Below, piece by piece: positions 41,848 through 53,110 of a DNA stretch of 53,378 nucleotides. Source of the stretch: Chara braunii (lineage: Eukaryota > Streptophyta > Charophyceae > Charales > Characeae); assembly GCA_003427395.1 (NCBI GenBank), contig BFEA01000663.1:353940-407317 (forward strand), in the 5' to 3' direction. Every line of letters begins with the position of its first letter. Positions within the stretch are counted from its first letter, which is position 1. The notes below the pieces were generated by a model. It was given only the letters and a program-made list of their open reading frames with translations. It had not been told where the DNA came from and did no database searches. Made by a program: the position numbers and the translations under genes.

Positions 41848-43289
41848 ATGCTCACACGCTCTCAAACAGCCGTCATGGAGCAAAAGCAAGGGGAAACGAC
41901 CGAGTCCTATCAGGCCCGGATCCTGGTTTTGATTACTGAAGCTAAGCAACAGTCGGATGCGGTAGCATCCACAGAGAAGAAGAAGGTAGAGGATGACAAG
42001 AAAGCACGTCTCCTGGCGGTGGAACAATAGCGCCAACACGACGAGGCAGCAGCAAAGGTTGTTGATGAAGAACGCAACATGCGATGCGAAAAGGTATTCG
42101 GGGAGGAGAGAGCCTTATTCAATATGGCAGCGGAATGGCGGACCGAGGCCGAGGGTGGCGCATTCAACGACAACGGACGCATGATTTCACTGTTGCTCTC
42201 CCACCTCATGGACCTCCTGGTGACGTGCATTGCACAACAGGAGGACATCCATTCCCTCGACAACAAGATCAAGCAAGTCAACAGCCGCCTCAAGAAGTTG
42301 GAGCAACAACCCGTCGCCGCCCCTGTCGCCAGCTCCTCCAACACTGCAGATCGCCTCAACGCCTTGGAGATCAACGTCTAAAACACTCACGGACGACGCA
42401 CCGACACAACAAGCGGCTACTCAACAACTCGAGCAGCGGATCTGCGCTGCCGCCGCTGGCCCGATCATGTCAACATGCGAGTCTATTCCAAAGTTCGAGG
42501 GCAAGACATCTTTTGCGATGCCACGAAGATGGAACCAATTCCATGGTTCCGCCAGTTCGAAAACAAGCTTGACATCCACCAGCGAATGCACACAAGCGAC
42601 ACACACACTTATACTCTCGATCAGGGGGCACGTGCCAAGCTTGGTTGGACAACATTATGTCCATGCATGGGGTAGTAGTCTCCGAACTACATACCAAGCT
42701 CAACTGGGAGGATTTGAAGGCGGCGTGGCTCAAGCGATTCCAAATAGAGCCGCCGAAACTCAAAGCAATGGACAAGTTGCTGAAGTTCCACCAGAACACC
42801 TTGTCGGGCGGCGATTGGATTGCCGAGTTCCAACGCTTGTCGTCAACGTCGGACGTACCAATGGGCTTTATGGCCATCAAACACTACTTCATTTCCAATG
42901 CATTTACTCAAGTAGCAGAGACTCTCACTACAATGGTGGGGCTCTTCGACAAGGCCACACAGATCATCGTAACGAACACGGAGGCCAAGAACCTTTACCG
43001 TTCGCCTGCGGCAGGCCCGGTCAGAGAACAACATCGACCAAAAGTGGCCCTGGTCGTGGCGGCAACGCCGATCGACCCCTCAAGCGAGGCCGCGCCTGCC
43101 AATGAGGGGGACAGACTCGCAGCCACCCGGGATGGTAGCCGGCCCGGCAAAGGCCGTGGAGGCGGCAGATCGAAGATCAACACCACGTCAAACCTCGGGC
43201 CCAGTGCAGCAGCTGAAGACCCATGGACCCACTATGGTTTCTCAGAGAGCGTATACAAGATACACATGAGATTCCGACATTGTATGTAG
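41848..43289 (+). pseudogene. Element E gag
   Basis: The ATG at 41848 starts MLTRSQTAVMEQKQGETTE. After 60 codons a TAG (42028-42030) interrupts, at the codon where C has TGA. The same frame reads on through a helical stretch (DLLVTCIAQQEDIHSLDNK, SRLKKLEQQP) to 42381. It then shifts twice: one segment carries CAAAAGPIMSTCESIPKFEG and the next (42475) MEPIPWFRQFENKLDI. The last frame (42645-43289) reads LNWEDLKAAWLKRFQIEPPK, WIAEFQRLSSTSD and GKGRGGGRSK, ending DPWTHYGFSESVYKI. It matches C gag throughout. No zinc knuckle. Confidence 0.82.
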
Positions 43290-43378
43290 GGCAATAGTGA
43301 CCTCCACAAAACAGTGGGTTGTCCTTTGAAATCTAAGGGCAAACAGTTGGGAAAGTAAGCACAGCCGGGAGTGAGTCG

Positions 43379-44470
43379 ATGACACTCTCGACGCCTTCGG
43401 AACCGGTTGCTGCACGTGCGACCGCCCTTAGTTACGGGGCACATGCGGAAGTCGATAGTCCCCCCATCTTATATTCTTTTGAGGACTATGCTGCCCGGCT
43501 CGTACCTTCGCTGGGCACTCATGCTCAAGGACAAGATGTGCGTGCGGTATCTTCTCCGTCCAGAAGCGGCGACTTATCGTCTTCAAGTGGTTCTTCACGG
43601 GATTCGGTGCGCGAGTTCAACTTAGAGGTATTGGACCCGCTCACGTCCGAGGATTGCGCATGGCTTCCTCTCCCGACCACGGGCCGTTTGCCGGGACCAC
43701 AATGCGCAGCACTATGCGCTCATGTTCACACGTACTTATCCTTCTATGCACCACCAACTTCATCGACAAATGACGAAGCTGTGGTGGGGGACATCCTTGC
43801 GTATGGTACCAAGATGGCCCGCGAGTTTCGCATGCAATGGTACGACAACATAACGCATTGCTCCTCTATGCCCGCATCCAAGTTGGGCAAGCGTCCTGCA
43901 GCGCTTTGCTGGATAGCGGCACAACTCGTAATTCATGAGCCAGGCCTTTATGCAAAGAGTTGGCCTTGGCGCACTAGTTCGGAGAAAGTCAAACCCAACG
44001 GCGATTAACTTGGCGGACAGAAGGACGCACCAACTCATCCACCGCTTCATTGAGGCCGTCCCGGTATATTTCGTACCCCACATATGCGAACCGGTGGCGT
44101 TCAACATCTTGGACACAAACTTCGATATTATTTTGTGGATGCCTTGGCTTGCAAGTGCAGATCACACGGTTAACTTCCATCGGCCGACTCTTATCGTCCG
44201 CAATGCCTTCGGAGCTGAAACGTCGTGTACCATTTCTCTTCCGCACCCTTCGATCCGGTGCCAAGTGGTGATGGCCAAGTCATTCCGGGCTACTTGTGCT
44301 TACGAGCAGCCCGATGAGATATGCCTATGTTTCCTACGAATCGTTGGGGTAGCCGACTCTTCACCCATGGATTTGTCTTCGGACCCCCGTGTGGTGCAGT
44401 TACTTGAGGAGTTCGCCGACATCTTCGAGTCAACTACCAGTGTGGTGTTGGACCGACCGATCTCTCACGA
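43379..44470 (+). pseudogene. Element E pol, N-terminal extension and aspartic protease
   Basis: The extension (GAHAEVDSP, YAARLVPSLGTHAQGQDVRA, SSSSGSSRDSVREFNLEVL) matches C. The protease region keeps a normal active site, LLDSGTTRN (near 43905-43935), but a one-base loss follows it and creates a stop. The rest (MSQAFMQRVGLGALVRRK, FNILDTNFDIILWMPWL) is in the next frame from 43935 and runs on into RT. The frame also slips near 43850. Confidence 0.78.
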
Positions 44471-45115
44471 GATCATTCTTGAGGCCGGCGTCGTGCCGCC
44501 GAAAGGTTGCATCTATCGCATGAGCGAGGAACTCACGGTCCTTCACGCACAATTCGACGACTTGTTGGACAAGGGTTGGATACGCCCTAGTAGCTCACCA
44601 TATGGAGCGCCAGTTCTCTTCGTACGGAAGAAGAACACGGATCTACGATTGTGCATCGACTACCGCAAGCTCAACACGCAAACCGTCAAGAATATGGGGC
44701 CTCTTCCTCGTATTGACGATCTTCTTGAGCGATTGGGCAGCGCGAAGTACATTTCCAAGTTGGCCATGAAGTCAGACTATCATCAAATTTCAATACGCCT
44801 GAATGATCACTACAAATCCGCGTTCAAGACACGGTACGGGAGTTTTGAGTGGGTGGTCATGCCGTTTGGCCTCGCAATGCCCTGGCGACCTTTCAAGCAG
44901 CGATGACCAATGAGTTTCATGCGATGTTGGACCGGTTCGTGTTGGTCTACTTGGACAACATTCTCGTCTATAGACGGACCTTGGACGATCATCTTCAGCA
45001 CCTTCGATGAGTGTTGGAGACGCTCCGCCGCGCTAAGTACAAATCTAACCGCGACAAGTGCGAATTTGTTTGGCAAGAGCTGGAATATTGGGTCAGTTTG
45101 TCACACCGAAGGGCA
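44471..45115 (+). pseudogene. Element E pol, reverse transcriptase
   Basis: Motifs: PPKGCIYRMSEELTVLHAQ, GWIRPSSSPYGAPVLFV, LRLCIDYRKLNTQT and ISKLAMKSDYHQISI. The motif-A aspartate (KLDMK in C) is Ala here. After a one-base slip near 44872, FHAMLDRFVLVYLDNILVY shows YLDN in place of YLDD (44949-44960). A TGA lies at 45007-45009 and another slip near 45090. At least two of three catalytic aspartates are lost. Confidence 0.84.
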
Positions 45116-46032
45116 TCAATCCGTTGTCGGACAAGATTCAAGCCATCCAAGAGTGGTCGGAGCCGCGGAACATCACGACTGTCCGTTTGTTTCTGGGACT
45201 TGCCGGCTACTACCAACGTTTTATTAATGGATACTCGAAGATCGCGGCCCACTTGACCAAGCTTCAATGCAAGGATCGGTCGTTCGACTTCAGTGAGGAT
45301 GCGCGGGGTTCATTTTTGGCCCTGAAGGCCGCGTTACTATACGTGAAGGTCTTGCTCATCTACAACCCGCTATTGCCGACACGCGTCACTACCGATGTGT
45401 CCAGCTATGGCATTAGTGCCATCCTCGAGCAACATGATGGTGTGGACTGGCACCCGGTCGAGTATTTCAGCAAGAAGGTGCCCGTTGTGCACTCAATCGA
45501 CGATGCACGAAAGGAGCTCCTAGCCTTCGTCCACACGCTCAAGAGGTGGCGGCACTTTCTCCTTCGTCGAAGTCAATTTCAATGGGTGACGGGCAACAAT
45601 CCGTTGGTTTTGTACAAGACCCAAGACATGGTCAACAACACCATCGCTCGTCGGATGGCTTTCATCGACCAGTTTGACTTCTTTCCCGATCAAATCCCGG
45701 GGAAGTCAAACCGTTTTGCGGTTGCTCTTTCACAGCGTCCGGATCATTGCACCGCCATCTATTCGCCCTTCGAGATCGATGACAACCTGCAGGACAGCTT
45801 AATCCACCACTACCAAGCTGACCCCGAGTTTCACAACAAGTACATGAATTGCTCCTCTCCTAATCCGGCGCCATCACACTACCGGATCGAAGAGGGGTAC
45901 TTGCTTGTCCACATGTGGGGGAAGGACCTTCTTTGCGTTCCAAGTGACTCTCACTTGCGTACACGGTTTCTTGACGAGTTCCACAATGTTCCCGCCACCG
46001 GACACTTTGGAGTCAATCGAACTATTGGTTGA
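45058..46032 (+). pseudogene. Element E pol, RT connection and RNase H
   Basis: 324 open codons: GLAGYYQRFINGYSKIAAHL, TRVTTDVSSYGISAILEQ, KELLAFVHTLKRWRHFLL, NNPLVLYKTQDM, RFAVALSQRPDH, then VNRTIG-stop. In the first RNase H acidic motif TTDVS stands for TTDAS. In the last, VALSQRP stands for DALSRHP, so that aspartate is lost. The segment ends with TGA at 46030-46032, the same codon as the TGA of C at 17939. Confidence 0.84.
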
Positions 46033-47287
46033 CTTCGTGAGCGATTTTGGTGGCCCGGCCTTTTTGGCGACGTCACACGCTATTGCGAGTCATGTGAGGT
46101 TTGTCGACTTTGCAAATCCCGCAATCATCATCTGTATGGCAAGTTGCGACCATTACCGGTCCCCTTGCACCGAAGGGAAGCGATTGCCATGGATATCACC
46201 GGGTCGTTCCCCAAGCACAAGACCGGTGTGGATGAGATTCTCACGATGGTCGACCGACTCACCAAGTTTGCCATGTTTTTGCCTTGCCGCTATCATGCCA
46301 AGGCACCGGAGTTGGCCGAGGTTTTTTACGCCGGTTGGATTCGAACCAAGGGTTAGCCCAAGGAAATCATATGCGACTGCGATACTCCCTTCATGTCCGA
46401 TTTTTGGTTGGCGCTCATCAAACGATGGGGCTCATCTCTCTCAAGCCGAGTTCGGCTTACCACCCCCAGACCGATGGCCAAACGGCGAGGGCGCATCAGA
46501 CCACACAGGTTCTCCTTTGCACTTTCATCCGTCCCAACCAAAAGGTTCGAGTTGAGCGGCTGCTGGATGTCGAGTTGGCATACAACTCGTACATTCATCT
46601 GGCCATCGGGATGTCGCCCTTCGAGTTCGAGCACGGCTCACTGGTCACTTCTCCGTCGGACACAATCATCCCACGGGCGGCCAAAAGTGACTACCATCTT
46701 CTTTTCTTGCGGCGAATGCAAGAGCTACTTATCAAGGCACGCAACCAGATGGCAAAGACACAGCAACGCATGAGCTAATAGGCCAATCGCCAGTGTCTTC
46801 CTTGTCCATTCCTCGCCGGCAACCTCGTATGGGTCTCCGCCGCGGAATTGATCCTCGAACAAGATACCTCTCGCAAGCTCCTATCGAAATGGATGGGGCC
46901 CTGGCCGATCATGACACCTGCTGGGGATGCACCCAAAGGACCTTCATTCGCCATTCAGGTGCCTGCCCACTTGGCTGTCTACCCGGTCTTTCATTGCTCC
47001 AAGTTGGCCCTTTTCATGGCAGCGGAACATGATGATTTCCCCGGGCGACGATCGCAAGACCCACCCTCTACGGACGGTTTTCAAGAGGTCGGTGACATCA
47101 TCTCTCAGTGATGCTACAAAAACAGGCCGACATAATACTTGGTACATTTTGCATACTGCAACCGTAAAGTTGACCGTTGGTTGACCCGAGCGGAACTTCA
47201 AGCAACAACTCTCGATGTTTTCGCATGCTACGAACGCAAGTTGCAATGCAAGCCGACATCTTCGGCTCCACGTCGCGCTCATGTCTA
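46033..47287 (+). pseudogene. Element E pol, integrase with chromodomain-like end
   Basis: After the TGA the same frame reads LRERFWWPGLFGDVTRY, CESCEVCRLC, AIAMDITGSFPKHKTG and KEIICDCDTPFMSDFW. A TAG lies at 46354-46356 (C has Tyr) and the frame slips near 46430. The third catalytic position reads GQTARAHQ, where C has Glu (GQTERAHQ). GPWPIMTPAGDAPKGPSF and YPVFHCSKLALF follow. The chromodomain-like end has a TGA at 47109-47111 and a stop near 47132, then YLVHFAYC, RWLTRAELQATT and VFACYER. Strongly decayed relative to C. Confidence 0.84.
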
Positions 47288-47332
47288 GGTTCCACCTTCA
47301 TATCGTCAGCTTTTGACCCAGCTTGACTTCAT

Positions 47333-47349
47333 AAGGAGCGGGGGGGGGG
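47333..47349 (+). promoter_or_regulatory. Polypurine tract of element E
   Basis: AAGGAGC followed by ten G directly precedes the 3' LTR start GTTACATGCTGC. It mirrors the tract of C. Confidence 0.75.
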
Positions 47350-48523
47350 TTACATGCTGCACCTGCACACGGGCCCCAGTTAAGGGCCCCCAAGCCGCAT
47401 GCCATCCAACATGCGCTCTAGAGGCCCACGGAGGCCCTACAGGCCGCAGGTACCAGTGAGGCAGCATTCACTCATTTATTTTTTTATTTATTTTGTGATG
47501 TGCTGTCCTACATTTATCTGTTTAGACGACGTTTAGGACTGCAGGTCCCAAGGCGACGCCCTGGGCCAGGTACACAGGGACAAGGCCGTTTTCTGGCCAG
47601 GCCCATTTTGGTGCCTCGCTGCATCAGCAGCGTGGTCTGGATACCCAGTAGGGGCCGAGACCAAGTAGGTCGTTCTGAGGCCAATACATGAGGCGCGCCT
47701 GGCAGGCCCAACGCTACTTATAGCTGGGTTGAGGCTGGGCAAACACAGTTAGAGTGGCTCACTTCTTGAGTGACACGCTGCTGGTTGAGCACTGTGTTGT
47801 TTAGCGTTGCGCTGCGGAGTTGGAGGTTGAACACCGTAAGGCAGAGTGGCGGAGGCCATACCTGTGTTAGCGGACTTATCTGGCGTCATAGTTGGGACTC
47901 CCTGTGCGCCTGCGACCTGCACACGACGACAACAAGACGACGGTCAGTTCGGCGGTAGTACCTGCAGGTGAGACAGCGAGGAAGGCAACATCTTCTTCTT
48001 CATCGGTCTCCCACTCGTCTCCCTCCTTCCTCCTTCTTCCTTCTTCTTCTTCTTCTTCTTCTTCTTCTTCTTCTTCTTCTTCTTCAGATACGAGAGGGAG
48101 AGAGAGGCTACAGGCAGAGGTTACTATGGGCAGAGCGCCAAGGATCTGATCCTACATTTTTTAGGCAAACATTGACTGGGCATCAACAAGGGACTATTTT
48201 TGGACTTCGCTATTGCGATCTCAGTCTTCTCCCATCTCTCATTTATGATACCTTCCTATGTGTGTGTACAAAGGAGAGACCTTTCTTCCATGTGTGCAGG
48301 CCCTCCTCCTCCTCTCACATGTGTGGTGTATGATGGGATGTCGCGTCAGTCCCGGTCAGGTCAGGACTTATCTTTAAGTCTTCCACTGTGCTACTTTGTG
48401 CCATTTTGTATGTATTAGGATGTACATTGTCTGTTGATGTTTCACTGACATTGCATTGTCCATTCACTCCTTTTCATCACATTGCGGATCCTTGGCTCCA
48501 TGTACATTGCCCAACCGGGCATG

Positions 48524-48528
<5 letters not shown>
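47349..48528 (+). repeat. 3' LTR of element E
   Basis: About 1.18 kb. It begins GTTACATGCTGCACCTGCAC, as LTR C does on its coding strand, and ends GGGCATGTATCA (C: GGGCATGTAACA). Near the end, GACATTGCATTGTCCATTCA and GGTCAGGTCAGGACTTATC match LTR C. A (CTT)n tract lies at 48041-48085. The middle part is diverged. Confidence 0.82.

Positions 48529-48593
<65 letters not shown>
48529..48593 (+). repeat. (GA)n microsatellite abutting LTR E
   Basis: About 32 GA units begin at the base after the LTR terminus CA. LTR C of the same family carries long (CT)n tracts internally. Confidence 0.9.
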
Positions 48594-48595
<2 letters not shown>

Positions 48596-49144
48596 ACAAT
48601 TTTTGAATTTCGTCAAAACGTACCTTTTTTTGTTTTTTGAACGAAATTGAAACATTGTTATTTTGCGGAATTGATCACAGTTTTTTACTGAATTATGACA
48701 TGGTAAGGGGTAAGGGGTAAGGTGGTAAGGGGTAGGGGGTACGGGGTAAGATGTAAGATGTAAGGTGTTAAGGTTAAATGATTAAGACAAGAAGGTGTGA
48801 GTCTATGGCAGCCCAACTATGAAAGACTACTCACAAGACAATCGATTGTATAAAGCAAAGGGAGTTTGGTGATGTATGAGGGATCTTCATAGCACGATTA
48901 CTTGTCTCAAAATATCTTTCCTACATTTTCTAAATTCTGGTCATAACATATTCATTCCATTTCGCGTTGCCTATTAACGAGTTATCCTTTTTTTATATTT
49001 TGTATAACTGCATCAATAGTCCTATTTTCCCTTGCAAGCTTGCATTCTCTTGCAATGACATCTACTCGTGTTCACACCATGGTCGTCTCATATACTATGA
49101 CGGACTATCCTAACAGACACAATCATGCACACTCTACCATATAG
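48594..49144. other. AT-rich spacer with GGTAAGG-type tandem repeat
   Basis: 48699-48770 is a short imperfect tandem array of GGTAAGG/GTAAGAT units. The rest is AT-rich without a recognised gene. Confidence 0.6.
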
Positions 49145-50049
49145 CTACTCCACAACAGCTACATCGAAAGTTATTCGGCATCGTATCTTTTTAATGTCAG
49201 TCGATGAGAATATGAATTGCGGCAGACAACCTCTGACCAACAACGAAGCATATGTGAGCATAAACACATCGCATTCATTAAAGTCATGCTGCTTTGGGAT
49301 GCCTTCCACTACCAATATGTCGATATCTTTACATTGATCAACCGATCTCATGTACAAAAAAATTGTGAACCCCCCGGTTACCTTTTAGTTTCACATGCGA
49401 TGTTAGTGAGTTATAGTACTCGAATTTCATATGCCTTACATTTTCCACTACGAGTGTCCAATGTTGCTTGTGTGCGACATGGAAGGGGGCGATTATCCCG
49501 TCGGACTCGAGTGTTTAACACGTTAGCTAGGTCCCTCGTTGAATCTCCCCCAAAAACCACCGGACGTACACCAAGGACCAACACTCATCGTTTACGACAT
49601 GGACTACCAGGGTCATTTTGAACTTAAAAAATAAAAAATGGACTAATGTCCAATGTTGGTTGTGCGCAACATGGAAAGACACTATTATCACGTAGGACTC
49701 CATGTCGCTAATCACAACATTTGTACACCATCTAATAACCCTATCGTATTGAAAATCCATTTTTTTTGTCAAAAGGTCTGGAAAAAAAGTATAAGTTGAG
49801 AATTGTTGTCCTAGGGATGCACCCCCTACCTGTTCTAGCCACAATGATGTTCTTGGAGTCGAATTCTTTGTGATTCACAAAGCACATGTTATCGAGTCTT
49901 ATGAGGTTGAGATAAAAATTCACTATCTCCTCACTCAACCATTTCCCTTCAATCATGAACAGGCTGAAGTTGTAAACTTCCAGCATCACTACTTCTCTCG
50001 TAACTTTGCTGAATGAGATTGCTATGATGTCTCCTTTCTCGAGTTGCAT
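49145..50049 (-). pseudogene. Ulp1/SENP-like cysteine protease (C48 family), decayed
   Basis: Ulp1-type proteases cut SUMO or related tags; plant transposons often carry such genes. From the ATG at 50049 the minus strand reads GKWLSEEIVNFYLNLI, matching the family motif W-L-x-D/E-x-x-I-N-F-Y. In a shifted frame come FSTYTFFPDLL and YDRVIRWCTNVV. A His-box (FHVAHNQHWTLV, 49643-49709) follows, with a poorer copy (VHVVNDECWSLV, near 49575-49615) and a third (FHVAHKQHWTLVVENV, 49450-49510). The third continues MKFEYYNSL, where family members have Asp for the Asn. The C-terminal part (49357-49145) has GIPKQHDFNECDVFMLTYASLL with the Gln and catalytic Cys. Frame changes occur between blocks; introns or decay could explain them. 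Host gene versus transposon gene is undecided. Confidence 0.62.
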
Positions 50050-50746
50050 TCGAAGTCACGTGAGTGGGTACATCTCCTGCTCTGTCAAGTTCGTTGTTGG
50101 CAAGTGTATGGTCCACCCTCTTTTGCACCTTTGTTAGACCTCCATTTTCGTTTGCGCTGCACATGACAACGCGTCATTTTCTGAAGTGAGTTACTGCCAT
50201 CAGGTGTATAGTTATGGCCATATTGTGTGCGCTTGGTTCTATAACACTTACGCACAAACTGAGGTTGTCCTCAATACAGATGAAATGCTTATAAGAAAAA
50301 TTTGTTTATGGACTTGCTATTGACAGAGTGCTACATCATGTTCTGTGTACTTTTATTATTTATATTACAATATTTTCCACTACTTCGATGTCATTCAAGT
50401 GTCCTACTCACTTTTCCTCGTCCTCCTCTACACCCCCCACCCCTTCCCTCCCCCTCTCGCTCCCTTAAACAGACCATCCCAATCATAACACGTACATAAG
50501 TTGTATCGAGTGTTATACATTTCGGGGAGGCGGAAGACTGCATGAGGGAAATGGTGGAAGGAAGAGAATGAGATAGAAAAATGGATAGACGGTTTGATAG
50601 ATAAACACATACATCAAGAGATTGAGGCTAAGATAGAGATAGAAGGCATACACCCATGAACACATCTCATGATTGATGTTGTAATGTGATATCCTCTCAT
50701 GATTTTGTACAACTTCTAATGTCATAAAAAATCTCTATCTTTATTT

Positions 50747-50792
<46 letters not shown>

Positions 50793-50797
50793 CGCAC

Positions 50798-50835
<38 letters not shown>

Positions 50836-51661
50836 CCTTCTGCATATCTCTGCACATTCAACCTTTGTTTTTTTCCCTTTTCTCTTGTCGAGCATCCGAG
50901 GAGGTGCACGCTTTCATCTCCTTCTTTTTGGTCCTCAATAGCTTCCTTGACATCCTCACCACCATCATGCCCCTTTGCATGTTTGGTCTGCCTTTCCTTG
51001 TTTTTGGACCTACAATCAATCACATTGTGCGATGTGGCTTTCTCCTCTCTTCATTTCCCATCTTCAACATCACTTTCATCATCGTGTCAGAATTTCTCCG
51101 CACCCCACCCATATGATTTGAACACGCATCTAACTGCATTCCATCAGCTACCACGGGCTCTATGGTGGGATTGGGACTCTCCATTTGTGATACTCCTTCG
51201 TTTCCACCCCTGAGTCATAAGTGGAGACCCATATGATTCAACTTTCGATTTTGTTCTTCCCTATTTGACGTGGGGTCTGCGCTAACACCCACCATGACAG
51301 TGTCTTCCTTACCACACGTTACCACATTACTTGTAGTTATCGTTGGTGTCGTCCGCATACCGTCTCCCTCTATAAGGGTCTTTCTCTTCTCCACATTGTT
51401 CGCTCCTATGCACGTTTGGCTCATCGTTTCTCCAACACTTGTTGCAAATTTTGTTTTTGACATCACAACAAGCTGAGAGCAACCCCCCTCGATACTCTCG
51501 ATTTCATGGCATGTAGGAGCATTGGGAGGCTGTTCAATCTTTCATTTGATTCTCTTGTGCAAACGATATGATTGTAAGTCATAAAACCGAGTCTTGTATT
51601 CCAAACGATTGCCGGAGTGCAGACAACTTAACAACGATTGAACCTTCACCAGGATAGCAGC
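50050..51661. other. Unassigned AT-rich segment with (CA)n
   Basis: A (CA)n tract spans 50750-50833. Hydrophilic minus-strand frames flank it, for example 51023-50850 (SKNKERQTKHAKGHDGGEDV) and 51466-51215. They could be linker exons of the gene whose protease part lies at 49145-50049. I find no recognisable domain. Confidence 0.4.
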
Positions 51662-52405
51662 TTAGTCTGCACCGTTGTTTTCCTTCCTCGTGCAAATTAT
51701 GATTTCATCCTTAGTCCCTTTGAGCCACTTATCTTCAGGTAGACTGTCTTTTGGTTTCCATTTCGTTGTTAGATGCAGTGTTATTTTCCATTTCCACTCA
51801 TGAATGCACAATTCAGACAGGCCAGGGTGCCACAAGATGTGATGGCCCCACTTCCCCGACAATATATCTATTACCGGGTTTGTAAGAAAGTATGGCATGG
51901 TGGGGTCCTGCACAAAGCCTGCTCGAATACAATCGTCTAGCATTAGCTTCGGGGAGATAGCCAAAATGACTATGTCATCCTCATCATCATCTTCCCTCTC
52001 ATCGTGGATATTGCTTCCTCCGGGCATTCGGTCGATGGACTTTTTCCCTCCTTGTTACCCATACCCATTGTCGTGCGTCGCAATGTTTAAATAAGTTTTG
52101 AGGGGTGTAGGCGAGACTTTTGGGGATCCATTAGCGGAATTAGCCCTGTCGTGCATGTCTACTACACATCCACTAACAACTTCAGTGTTCATGTGACCTC
52201 CTTCCGGATTTTCATTTTGTATGTTGCACACAAGAACACTTTGCACTACCTCACCGGCACCTCCACCGTCTTGTGAACGCTTGACATGCAAGTCAGTTTC
52301 AAGGTCTGAGCTCCGAGCTCTCTGTCTCGTAATCGTTGTCAAACGGGCTTCACGCATCGGTTTCACGTGTGATGTCGTCATAGTCTTTCTACGTAAGGTT
52401 GCCAC
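51662..52405 (-). pseudogene. Unrecognised protein fragment with one in-frame stop
   Basis: The minus-strand frame from 52405 to 51662 is open except for a TAA at 52055-52057. The first part is basic and polar (MATLRRKTMTTSHVKPMREA); after the stop comes an acidic run (DEREDDDEDDIVILAISPK). A more ordered-looking segment follows with many Trp and His (ILSGKWGHHILWHPGLSELC, EWKWKITLHLTTKWK). The codon usage looks protein-like, but I recognise no family. It lies upstream of, and on the same strand as, the Ulp1-like gene, so it may be part of the same gene or element. Confidence 0.4.
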
Positions 52406-52739
52406 AATGTCTTATAAACTTTAGCACTTCACATCACGCCATGAACAACGCAAACGCCCCCACCCGCATGTGGTGGTAGGTACCATACTCTGCTTGAGCC
52501 ATCGCTTTGCGAACGATGTAGTCATGCTAAAAAAAAGTCATGGGTTCACCTCGGAACAGATACTCCCACATTTTGTCTCTCTTTTTCCCAGCTTGTAGTA
52601 CATATCCATGTTTGGGTGCTCTTTCGTCTTGTGTTTCTCGATGTGACAATTGTTTATTGCGTCCTTGGAAGAACGTTGATGGCTTTCGTTAAGCACGTGA
52701 TGTCTTTTAACGATGCATCGCATGCAAAGATATGAATCC

Positions 52740-53110
52740 CTACGTGCAACAACTCGCACACAAGTCCATCAAGGAGCATTCGTTCATCCTAGTGCAGAAA
52801 TGAACTGCATAAGGTCTGCAACTCTGCCACTTCTCGACTCCTTCCTCGTCGTCATGCTTCAGTGCACACTTCTTAAGAAACTCTTCGACATTATTTACCT
52901 CCATAAGGTTAGCTTCCAGCCGTGGCACGTGTGTAACATTGCTGAGGTCGCCATTTTTCGAAATTGAGGACGATCGTCATCATGCCCTTGTTCTCGACTT
53001 GCATGTTCCCAAACTTATCCACATGCGTCCGAGCCAATACATACCACTTCAATATGCCTGGTACAGGGTTGTCGAGGCCCGGCCCCGGGGCCCGACGGGG
53101 GTGCGGCGGT
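52740..53110 (-). pseudogene. Unrecognised minus-strand coding fragments
   Basis: Two overlapping frames look protein-like. One is LKWYVLARTHVDKFGNMQV then NKGMMTIVLNFEKWRPQQC (53060-52930). The other is VPRLEANLMEVNNVEEFLKK then CALKHDDEEGVEKWQS (52928-52810). The switch near 52928 is either a frameshift or a splice site. No family recognised; it may be the upstream part of the same decayed gene. Confidence 0.35.

Larger units (their letters stand above)
41520..48528 (+). mobile_element. Element E: Ty3/gypsy chromovirus-type retrotransposon, 5' end missing
   Basis: E is a plus-strand relative of C: leader, gag, protease, RT, RNase H, integrase with chromodomain-like end, G-run polypurine tract and 3' LTR. 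Homology to C starts at about 41520 in the leader. No second LTR and no primer-binding site is found upstream, so the copy is truncated or rearranged at its 5' side. It carries many frameshifts and stops, and substitutions at catalytic residues of RT and integrase. Confidence 0.88.

Noticed and set aside
261-48528. Direct repeats considered as CRISPR or satellite arrays
   Set aside because: The repeats come in pairs at element ends with TG...CA termini, primer sites and TSDs, so they are LTRs.
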